Below, in pieces: positions 7,831 through 13,815 of a stretch of 15,064 nucleotides of DNA; positions within the stretch are counted from its first letter, which is position 1; every line of letters starts with the position of its first letter. The stretch is from Candidatus Krumholzibacteriia bacterium (GTDB lineage Bacteria; Krumholzibacteriota; Krumholzibacteriia; LZORAL124-64-63): NCBI GenBank assembly GCA_030632925.1, contig DAOVTU010000014.1, positions 1-15,064 of the forward strand, written 5' to 3'. The translations under genes were made by a program, and so were the position numbers. The notes under the pieces are model-generated. The model did not search any database, was not told the origin of the DNA, and saw only the letters and a program-made list of their open reading frames with translations.

Positions 7831-7839
7831 TGGGGATAA
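7831..7839 (-). promoter_or_regulatory. DnaA box (8/9 match)
   Basis: TTATCCCCA on the minus strand, four bases after the plus-strand box, so the two form a close inverted pair. Confidence 0.5.
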
Positions 7840-7872
7840 CCCACGACCTCAACCGGAGACAACGCGCCAACC

Positions 7873-8757
7873 ATGAGCGACACCCCGACCCACTTTGAAG
7901 CCATGCGGCACATCATGTCCGCCGCGCATCCGCCCCTGCCCTGGCAGGAGTCAGGACAGCTCCCCTGGCACGACCAGGCCTTCAGCGAACGCATGCTCGC
8001 AGTGCACCTGGACCCCGACACCCACATGGCCAGCCGGGCCCCCGAGGTGATCAATCGCCACCTGGACTGGTTGCTGGCCCAGATGAACCAGCGCGGGCAA
8101 CAAGGCCCCACCCATGTGCTGGATGTGGGTTGTGGCCCCGGCCTGTACTGCCATGAACTGGCCCGCCGCGGCCATCGGGCCACCGGTTTCGACTATGCCC
8201 CGGCCCCCTTGGCCTGGGCCCAGGAGAAAGCCGAGGGTGAGAACCTGAACAACACTTTCTTCACGGCGGACCTGACTGACCTGCCGGTCGACCTCGCCGC
8301 AAAAACCGGCCAGGTCGACGCCATCACCTTCTGGTTCGGGGAATTCCATTCATTCCAGCCGGAGGTGGCCGAAAACTTCCTGTCACGCCTGTTGGAGTGC
8401 CTGCGGCCCGGCGGACTGTTTGTTTTGGAGTACCAGCCGTGGGATATTTTTGTCAAGGAAGACAGCAACGAGTGGTCGGCCTGCGAAGAATCGGTTTTCT
8501 GCAACCGGCCCCACCTCTGGCTGCAGGAATTCAGCTGGAACGAAGAAGCCCGGACCGAGGTTCATGTGCACTGGATCATCGAGCAGGAATCGGGTAACCT
8601 GCACAGGTACGAGCAATGCCACCAGGGCTGGCCCGAAGATGAACTGGTGCAGATGCTGGAACGAGTGGGACTGGTCGATCCGGCCTTTTCCCCGCCGATC
8701 ACCGGCGTGGCTGAAGAATTCGAATTTCCCATGCTGGTGACCCGAAAAAAGGCCTGA
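7873..8757 (+). CDS. Class I SAM-dependent methyltransferase
   Basis: A 294-residue Rossmann-fold methyltransferase. Motif I is VLDVGCGPGLY at 82-92, the ribose-binding acidic residue is D107 in GFDYAP, a motif IV-like stretch DAITFWFGEFHSF follows, and LRPGGLFVLEYQP is the usual post-core strand. About 80 residues precede the fold and include a PPLPWQESGQLPWHDQAFSERML stretch that may shape the acceptor pocket. The substrate is unknown; relatives include small-molecule and protein methyltransferases. The protein has no signal sequence, so it is cytoplasmic. ATG 7873 is preceded by CCGGAG, but 14 bases away, so the ribosome site is weak. The in-frame ATG at 7903 is an alternative. The gene is divergent from dnaB across the DnaA-box region, and a transporter gene follows 86 bases downstream. 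Confidence 0.85.
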   Translation: MSDTPTHFEAMRHIMSAAHPPLPWQESGQLPWHDQAFSERMLAVHLDPDTHMASRAPEVINRHLDWLLAQMNQRGQQGPTHVLDVGCGPGLYCHELARRGHRATGFDYAPAPLAWAQEKAEGENLNNTFFTADLTDLPVDLAAKTGQVDAITFWFGEFHSFQPEVAENFLSRLLECLRPGGLFVLEYQPWDIFVKEDSNEWSACEESVFCNRPHLWLQEFSWNEEARTEVHVHWIIEQESGNLHRYEQCHQGWPEDELVQMLERVGLVDPAFSPPITGVAEEFEFPMLVTRKKA

Positions 8758-8843
8758 GAACCGAAAAAGCAGAAAGAAAGCGCCCTACGTGAGCCCTGAC
8801 TACAGACCAACACCCGATCCGGCGACCCTGGTGGAGGACCTCC

Positions 8844-10289
8844 ATGGTCTGGCGTAACCCCCGCCGTTTCTTCCCATTTCTCCTGGGCTTGGTCCTTTTC
8901 GTGGGGCTGTCCCTCGCGCCGTCATTTCCCGATACGATCGATCCCACCGGCCAGTCCATTGCCCTTTCCAGCGAAGGCCAGGCCGCCCTTGGCCTGTTCC
9001 TGTTGGCGGGAATCTGGTGGGTGTTTGAAGTCGTGCCGGTAGGTGTGACCGCCATCGCCATCGCCGTTTTCCAATCCCTGTGGCTGATCCGCGACCCTCG
9101 CGTGGCCATGACCGACTTCATGGACCCCTCGGTGTGGTTCATTTTTGGTTCCCTGCTGATCGGAGCCAGCTTTACCCGCACGGGACTGACCAGGCGCCTG
9201 GCGTTTCTCATGCTCTCGCGCCTGTCTGAACGCACCAACATCATCTATCTCGGCGTATTCGGCATGACTGCGGCCCTGACCCTCTTCATGGCCCACACCG
9301 CCGTTGCTGCGGCCGTCTTCCCCTTGCTTCTGGTGGTGCACAATCTCTACGAACCATCGGGTAAGAAGACCCGCTTCGGCAAAGGCCTGTTCATCGGCAT
9401 GGCCTGGACCGCCGGGGCTGGCAGCATCGTCACACTGCTGGGCGCCGCGCGTGGCGCCGTGGCCCTGGGCTTCTATCAAAAGCTGGGCGGCGAAGAAATC
9501 AGCTTCTTCGATCTGACCTACTTCATGTTCCCCCTCGGTCTCGTGATGGTCTTCCTTTTGTGGGGCTACATCTGCCTGGCCTTCCGGCCCGAGAAAGCCG
9601 AACTGCCCGGCCTCAGGGCAAAAGCAGCCCAACTCTATGCGGGCTTGGGCCCGATCACCCGCCGGGAAATCGGCACCCTGATCATTGTCGCGGCCGTGAT
9701 CACCCTGCTCAGCCTGCGCTCGTTCGTGCCGGCGTTGGCGGCCGTGGACAAAAGCGCCGTTATCCTGAGCGCTGGCCTGCTGTTCTTCTTCACCAATATT
9801 TTGAACCTGAAGGATCTCGAAGCCGTGCCCTGGAACATCGTGCTGCTCTTTGGCGGCGCCATGAGCATCGGCTTCTGCCTGTGGCAAACCGGCGCCGCCG
9901 AATGGATGGCCATTGGCTGGTTGAGCCTGCTGCACACCGCACCCTGGTTCGTCTTCGTCGTCGGCGTGGCCTTCTTCGTGATGATCATGACCAACTTCAT
10001 CATGAACGTGGCTGCCATTGCGATCACCCTGCCGGTGGCCCTGGTGATGGCCCGCTACATCGGCGTGCATCCGGAAGTGGTGGTCTTTGCCTCTCTGGCC
10101 GCCGCCGGGATGCCCTTCATGCTCCTGGTCGGCGCGGCCCCCAACGCCATCGCCTTCGAGAGCAAGATGTTCCGCACCCGGGAGTTTTTCCTGCACGGCC
10201 TGCCCGCCAGCGCCATGCTCATGCTCGTCATTGCCCTGTTTGTCTGGAAAATCTGGCCGATGATGGGCATGCCAATACTGACCGGGTGA
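8844..10289 (+). CDS. Divergent SLC13/DASS-family transporter
   Basis: A 481-residue membrane protein with about a dozen hydrophobic segments and the inverted-repeat plan of the divalent anion:Na+ symporter family. WVFEVVPVGVTAIAIAV (59-75) and VPWNIVLLFGGAMSIG (328-343) are family landmarks. The two hairpin motifs that normally read SNT, which bind sodium and the carboxylate substrate, are altered: AHT at 150-152 and MNV at 387-389. The loop usually reading TPPN is AARG (201-204) in the first half, whereas the second half keeps APNAIAFES. This suggests changed ion or substrate binding; it may not be a typical Na+/dicarboxylate carrier. The start is well supported by GGAGG six bases before ATG 8844. 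It converges on the pseudo-receiver gene, and I see no clear terminator in the 66-base gap. Confidence 0.82.
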   Translation: MVWRNPRRFFPFLLGLVLFVGLSLAPSFPDTIDPTGQSIALSSEGQAALGLFLLAGIWWVFEVVPVGVTAIAIAVFQSLWLIRDPRVAMTDFMDPSVWFIFGSLLIGASFTRTGLTRRLAFLMLSRLSERTNIIYLGVFGMTAALTLFMAHTAVAAAVFPLLLVVHNLYEPSGKKTRFGKGLFIGMAWTAGAGSIVTLLGAARGAVALGFYQKLGGEEISFFDLTYFMFPLGLVMVFLLWGYICLAFRPEKAELPGLRAKAAQLYAGLGPITRREIGTLIIVAAVITLLSLRSFVPALAAVDKSAVILSAGLLFFFTNILNLKDLEAVPWNIVLLFGGAMSIGFCLWQTGAAEWMAIGWLSLLHTAPWFVFVVGVAFFVMIMTNFIMNVAAIAITLPVALVMARYIGVHPEVVVFASLAAAGMPFMLLVGAAPNAIAFESKMFRTREFFLHGLPASAMLMLVIALFVWKIWPMMGMPILTG

Positions 10290-10355
10290 ATCCCGCCTTA
10301 ACTGTCACTTTGAATATCAATCCGGATTATTTTGCAGAACCGAAGGGCAGTAAGC

Positions 10356-10955
10356 TCAGGCCTTGGCGCTCGCTTCCAGGTCAGACAGGTTCTCGAATAA
10401 GGCCTGGGGGCTGGGCAGAGGCGGCAAATGAACGACCTTACCGTCGAGATCTGATTCCAGGCCCAATCCCCCGGAGCCCAGAATCAAAACCCGACACTTG
10501 TCGTTCAACGCCTGCTTGACGAGGTCAGAGCAGGCAGGCCCACACTCTTCCTCAGCCCCCCGTAGAATCAGAAGCGCCTGGCATCCCGTGCCGACTGATT
10601 TTAAAGCGCCCTGCAGACTCGTGACCCGGTCAATGCAAAAACGGCCCGACAAACAGGCCGCCAAGTCGCCCGCCAAGGGGCCACTTTCTGCAAAAATGGT
10701 GACTACGGGAAGGTTTCTGCTTACGAGTTCGGGCTGCATTTCAGAATTCTCAGACCTCGCAAAGGGGTGAACCAGGGCATTGGAATTCGGAGCAATGGAA
10801 TCATGTGGAAGCCGGTTCGATCGGCTTGACTCTCGCCCAGCGCCAAGGCGTTCAGCCCCGGCCTCCACAATTTCATGATCCAATTCTCGCGCAGGATCTC
10901 CAGACGGCACCGGATTCTCATCATTGGAAAAGCCCGGTATACTCATGTGAGCCAT
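10356..10955 (-). CDS. Hypothetical protein with a probable degenerate receiver (pseudo-REC) domain
   Basis: A 199-residue protein I do not recognise by name. Residues 1-80 are polar and low in structure. From about 82 to 195 the hydrophobic pattern follows a CheY-like receiver: VVTIFAES for strand 1, LAACLSGRFCIDRV for helix 1 and strand 2, SLQGALKSV for helix 2, ALLILRG for strand 3, CRVLILGSG for strand 4, HLPPLPSPQALFENL for strand 5 and helix 5. The residues needed for phosphorylation are lost: the acidic pair is AE, the phospho-Asp position is Arg/Gly, and the conserved Lys is Pro. ATG 10955 is set by AGGA six bases upstream and an in-frame TAG at 10967-10969. It lies downstream of the response-regulator gene and below a sigma-54-like promoter, so it may be that regulator's target. 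Fold is inference from pattern only. Confidence 0.7.
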   Translation of the reverse strand: MAHMSIPGFSNDENPVPSGDPARELDHEIVEAGAERLGAGRESSRSNRLPHDSIAPNSNALVHPFARSENSEMQPELVSRNLPVVTIFAESGPLAGDLAACLSGRFCIDRVTSLQGALKSVGTGCQALLILRGAEEECGPACSDLVKQALNDKCRVLILGSGGLGLESDLDGKVVHLPPLPSPQALFENLSDLEASAKA

Positions 10956-11012
10956 TTGGTGTCCTGCCTATTGCCCGAAGATGCTTTCTTACCGTCTGGT
11001 CCCTGTTCCGTC

Positions 11013-11048
11013 ATTTCCGGACATATTTCCGGATTTATTTCCGGATCT
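11013..11048. repeat. 12-base tandem repeat containing ATTTCCGGA
   Basis: ATTTCCGGA occurs at 11013, 11025 and 11037, exactly 12 bases apart, with three variable bases between copies. Each holds the palindrome TCCGGA. The array is 58-90 bases upstream of the pseudo-receiver start codon and would lie in its 5' leader. Confidence 0.75.
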
Positions 11049-11123
11049 ATAGCCCCGCCGTGTTTCAGGCCAAGCCCATGTCCAATTTTCAGATCCCCCT
11101 CGAGATGCTATGCTCCCTTATAG

Positions 11124-11138
11124 GCAATCCCTGTACCT
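11124..11138 (-). promoter_or_regulatory. Candidate sigma-54 promoter (-24/-12)
   Basis: On the minus strand AGGTACAGGGATTGC gives the invariant GG (11137-11136), exactly ten bases, then GC (11125-11124), with TTGC at the -12 element. It matches TGGCAC at four of six and TTGCW at four of five. Transcription would start near 11112, leaving a leader of about 157 bases before ATG 10955. No sigma-70 -35 pairs with the nearby TATAAG. Confidence 0.5.
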
Positions 11139-11233
11139 ACTGGGCAAATTTTTCCAAAGTATTTTCAACTTGTTACACAACAATGTCTTAAAGAGTTTTT
11201 CAAACCGAGAAAAACAGTCAGAAAAGCCGTACC

Positions 11234-11249
11234 GCAACAACCATGTTGC
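11234..11249. promoter_or_regulatory. Inverted repeat, copy 1 (putative activator site)
   Basis: GCAACA-ACCA-TGTTGC, perfect six-base arms. Its centre is about 130 bases upstream of the predicted sigma-54 start site. Confidence 0.6.
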
Positions 11250-11301
11250 ACACCACGCAGGCCAAAAGCTCATAACTTGTTTAAAATCAACAAAACGATA
11301 G

Positions 11302-11319
11302 TGCAACAACCATGTTGCA
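11302..11319. promoter_or_regulatory. Inverted repeat, copy 2 (putative activator site)
   Basis: TGCAACA-ACCA-TGTTGCA, identical to copy 1 over its core and with seven-base arms. Its centre is about 200 bases upstream of the predicted start site. The TGC...GCA ends recall enhancer sites of NtrC-type activators. Confidence 0.6.
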
Positions 11320-11320
11320 G

Positions 11321-11338
11321 GCAAACATGATTGTTGCA
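11321..11338. promoter_or_regulatory. Inverted repeat, copy 3, reversed and slightly degenerate
   Basis: Read on the minus strand this copy begins TGCAACAATCATGTT, 14 of 15 bases equal to copy 2. One arm carries an extra A. It sits about two helical turns from copy 2. Confidence 0.45.
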
Positions 11339-11380
11339 GGTAACCGTACAAAGTCACCTAAGCTGTTTTATATAAATATG

Positions 11381-12787
11381 TTAAGCTGATTTAGAAGACT
11401 TAAAATCGTCCGGATCCAGGCCCAACTCCCTGAGTTTTCGCTGAAAGGACTGGCGCAGCACACCGCTGGCCTCGGCGGCCTTGCTCACATTGCCGGACGC
11501 CTCTCGCAAACGGTTCGCGCAGTAGCGGCGCTCCCGTTCTTCCTTGGCTTGATCGCTGGCGGCCTTCAAGGGCAAGGACTCCTTTTGCGGCTCGGCTCCA
11601 TTGCCGACTACCACACTTGAACCCGGATCCGCACCAAACATGTCGCCCAGGCCGACCAATCCCCCGCGGCAATTGATCACCGCCCGTTCCACAAAGTTGC
11701 GCAACTCCCGCACGTTGCCCGGCCAGGTTTCCTGCAGGATACGTTCTTCGACGGCGGGCGAAAAACCCGCGATGGGCCGCGCATTTTCGGAAGCGTATTG
11801 ATCCAGGAAATGTCGAGCCAGAACCATGATGTCGCCCGGACGCTGACTCAAAGTGGGCAACTGGATGCGATAGATGTTCAGGCGATAATAGAGATCCTCG
11901 CGGAAGCGGCCCTCGGCGATGGCCTTGGCCAGGTCCCGGCTGGTGGCCGCCACGATACGGCACTCTACCTGCCGCTCCACATTTTCACCCAGGCGCACGA
12001 AGTTTTTCTCACCCAGGGCCCGCAGCAATTTGACCTGCAGACTCAGGGGCGCCTCGCCCACTTCGTCCATAAACAAGGTGCCACCGGCCGCCAGTTCCAG
12101 CTTGCCCATGCGTGCGTCGGCCCCGGGGAAGGAGGCCTTGCCATGGCCAAAAATTTCGGATTCGATCAGATCTGCCGGAAAAGCCGAACAATTGATCCCC
12201 ACATAGGGCCCGCTGCTGAAGTTGCTGCCATCGTGAATGCGTCGGGCAATCATCTCCTTGCCCGTACCGGTCTCGCCGGTGATCAGCACGGTTGCTGTGG
12301 TATTGGCCACCGTGTCGGCCTGCTCCAGAACCCGGAACATGCTCTCGTCACCGCAAATGAACTGACCGGTCAGCCGGCCCAACTCCCCGCGCTGAGCCAG
12401 GATTTGGCGCTTGTTCCGCCCCGACACCAGGGCGCGTTCGACCAGGTTGAACAACTCAGGCGGGTCGGCGGGCTTGATCACATAATGAAAGGCGCCCAGT
12501 TTCATGGCTTCGACAACCGTACTGACCCGCGTGCGGCCCGAAAGCATGATCACCGGCGGCGGGTTGTCCATGGCCCGGATGTGTTCCAGGATCTGCACCC
12601 CGTTCATGTCGCTGTTCTCGAATTCCACATCCAGCAGCACCACATCCGGCCCCACTTCGCCGATTTTCTTCAGGCCCGCATCGGGTTCGTGGGCCATCTC
12701 GATGTTGTAGCGGGAACCGAGCACGGCCTCCAGGTCGGCGCAGAAATCCGGATCATCATCGAGCAAAAAAAGCCGGGGACAGTTCAT
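11381..12787 (-). CDS. FIS-type, sigma-54-activator-class response regulator with altered GAFTGA loop
   Basis: A 468-residue NtrC-type regulator. The receiver domain (1-120) has D10/D11/D12, phospho-acceptor D53, S83 and K105, so it should be phosphorylated by a histidine kinase, which is not in the window. The AAA+ domain has Walker A GETGTGKE (171-178), Walker B GGTLFMDE (D241, E242) and WPGNVREL near its end. A FIS-type helix-turn-helix ends the protein (about 420-462, NVSKAAEASGVLRQSFQRKL). The loop that touches sigma-54, normally GAFTGA, reads ASFPGA at 218-223: the Phe is kept, the Thr is replaced by Pro. ATG 12787 follows the uracil-DNA glycosylase stop after one base, with AGAGGAAGG as ribosome site, so the genes are co-translated. 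Its likely target is the pseudo-receiver gene just downstream (inference). Confidence 0.92.
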   Translation of the reverse strand: MNCPRLFLLDDDPDFCADLEAVLGSRYNIEMAHEPDAGLKKIGEVGPDVVLLDVEFENSDMNGVQILEHIRAMDNPPPVIMLSGRTRVSTVVEAMKLGAFHYVIKPADPPELFNLVERALVSGRNKRQILAQRGELGRLTGQFICGDESMFRVLEQADTVANTTATVLITGETGTGKEMIARRIHDGSNFSSGPYVGINCSAFPADLIESEIFGHGKASFPGADARMGKLELAAGGTLFMDEVGEAPLSLQVKLLRALGEKNFVRLGENVERQVECRIVAATSRDLAKAIAEGRFREDLYYRLNIYRIQLPTLSQRPGDIMVLARHFLDQYASENARPIAGFSPAVEERILQETWPGNVRELRNFVERAVINCRGGLVGLGDMFGADPGSSVVVGNGAEPQKESLPLKAASDQAKEERERRYCANRLREASGNVSKAAEASGVLRQSFQRKLRELGLDPDDFKSSKSA

Positions 12788-12788
12788 C

Positions 12789-13769
12789 TTAGCCTTCCTC
12801 TGCCTGCAGGGCTTCGCTCAAGGCGTGCAGCTTGCGCACGTCGTCCCAGGTGTCGCGTTTCCAGCTCGGATTGCGCAACAGGGCGGCCGGATGGAACGTC
12901 GCCATCACCGGCACGCCTTCATAGAAATGCACCGTGTTGCGCAGTTTTCCCAGGCTCAGGTCGGTTTTCAGCAAGGTCTGGGCGGCCACTCGGCCCAGGC
13001 AACAGATCACCCGGGGCCGCAGAATGGCCAGCTGCCGTTTCAGGTGCGGTTCGCAATGCTGCACCTCGAAGGGCTGGGGGTCGCGGTTGTTGGGCGGCCG
13101 GCACTTCAGGATGTTGCAGATGTAGATGTCGTCGCGGGAGTAGCCGATGGCACCAATAATCTTGGTGAGCAGTTGACCGCTGGGGCCCACAAAGGGTTCG
13201 CCCTGCTGGTCTTCGTCCTGGCCGGGAGCCTCGCCGATGAAGACCACGTCGGCCTGGGGATTGCCCGCGCCAAAAACCGTGTTCGTGCGGGCGCCGCTCA
13301 GTTCGCAGGCCGTGCAAGGCAACACTTCGGCCTTGAGCGCCGCCATGGCCGCCGCCGCATCGCCGGCGTGGGTTTCCAGCAGGGGTTCGGCCGTTGCCGG
13401 ACCCGCTGCGGGCTGGCCTTTGATCAGGGCCAGGGTCTCGCCTACGAAATGGTCGCAGATGGCGCGGAAGGCGGCTTCCTTGTCAGTGGCCGGGGCAGGT
13501 TTGGTCTGGATACGTTTGGTCTGGATACGTTTGGTCTGGGCGGATTTGGCCGGAGCGGGTTTGGTCGGGGCCGCCGCCGGAGTCGGTGCGGCAGGCTCAG
13601 ATGTTTCTGCCGGAGCCTCGGCGACCTCAGGCACAACCGCCGTCACGGGAATCACCTCGGGCCGGCTGCCCTCATCCAGATAGTACTCGGCGCCCAGGTC
13701 CCGGTTCTGCCGGATCCAGGCCTGCAGGTCCCCAATGATGTTCTGACGTTCGTCTGCTTGGTTGGCCAT
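12789..13769 (-). CDS. Family-4-type uracil-DNA glycosylase with long N-terminal extension
   Basis: This enzyme removes uracil from DNA in base-excision repair. The catalytic domain (about 148-326) has motif A GEAPGQDED at 179-187, motif B HPAALLRNP at 293-301, and four cysteines at C152, C155, C223 and C239 in the spacing of the 4Fe-4S cluster of family 4 (CTAC; LKCRPPNNRDP with a Cys 16 residues on). Before it lie a short helical start (1-30) and a Pro/Ala/Lys-rich stretch (about 47-95) that includes the repeat QTKRIQTKRIQTK. The catalytic core alone is about 200 residues, so roughly a third of this 326-residue protein is extension. No clear ribosome site precedes ATG 13769. It follows coaBC by 46 bases and runs straight into the response regulator. 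Confidence 0.92.
   Translation of the reverse strand: MANQADERQNIIGDLQAWIRQNRDLGAEYYLDEGSRPEVIPVTAVVPEVAEAPAETSEPAAPTPAAAPTKPAPAKSAQTKRIQTKRIQTKPAPATDKEAAFRAICDHFVGETLALIKGQPAAGPATAEPLLETHAGDAAAAMAALKAEVLPCTACELSGARTNTVFGAGNPQADVVFIGEAPGQDEDQQGEPFVGPSGQLLTKIIGAIGYSRDDIYICNILKCRPPNNRDPQPFEVQHCEPHLKRQLAILRPRVICCLGRVAAQTLLKTDLSLGKLRNTVHFYEGVPVMATFHPAALLRNPSWKRDTWDDVRKLHALSEALQAEEG
13500..13539. repeat. 15-base tandem repeat inside the uracil-DNA glycosylase gene
   Basis: TTTGGTCTGGATACG is present twice and then partly a third time, without any base change. It is in frame and encodes the repeated QTKRI in the basic linker. Perfect identity suggests recent slippage. Confidence 0.85.
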
Positions 13770-13815
13770 AATTCTGCTTTATCGATCCGATTCGAAAATC
13801 CGATCCGAATGGAAT

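Larger units (their letters stand above)
7651..7839. other. DnaA-box cluster; possible replication origin or DnaA-controlled region
   Basis: The 327 bases between the dnaB and methyltransferase starts (7546-7872) hold no credible gene. Within them are two perfect TTATCCACA boxes and one TTATCCCCA (8/9). Weaker minus-strand relatives begin at 7662 (TTGTCCCCA, 7/9), 7675 (5/9), 7695 (TTCTCCCCA, 7/9), 7706 (TTTTCCCCG, 6/9), 7726 (TTTTCCACC, 7/9) and 7747 (TTATCCCTG, 6/9). Successive minus-strand starts from 7651 to 7747 differ by 11, 13, 20, 11, 20 and 21 bases, close to whole helical turns. A moderately AT-rich stretch (about 7731-7775) and a hairpin, CAGA-G-CCCC / GGGGTCTG at 7785-7807, lie between the outer boxes. 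Binding by DnaA follows from known box sequence; origin activity is inference. Confidence 0.5.
10956..11380 (-). other. 425-base regulatory gap upstream of the pseudo-receiver gene
   Basis: This gap is richer in A and T than the genes on either side. It holds a sigma-54-like promoter, three inverted repeats upstream of it, and a 12-base tandem repeat in the presumed leader (each listed separately). An open frame at 11118-11357 on the minus strand is explained by the repeats and is not counted as a gene. Near 11360-11390 the motif CAGCTTA occurs twice on the minus strand around an A/T-rich stretch, just after the response-regulator stop codon, without a recognisable terminator hairpin. Confidence 0.6.

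Noticed and set aside
8833..8845. TGGAGGACCTCCA palindrome over the transporter ribosome site
   Set aside because: The arms nearly touch, so no intramolecular hairpin can form; it is explained by a Shine-Dalgarno followed by CCTCC.
8922..10196. Long open frame (424 codons) on the minus strand opposite the transporter
   Set aside because: Rich in His, Gly, Asp and Gln with no domain pattern; it is the antisense image of a GC-rich membrane-protein gene, which has a good ribosome site and family landmarks.
11118..11357. 79-codon minus-strand frame with a repeated ATWLL(H/R)Y(R/G)F phrase
   Set aside because: The peptide repeat is just the translation of the two DNA palindromes at 11234 and 11302. 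There is no ribosome site, and the frame overlaps the presumed promoter.
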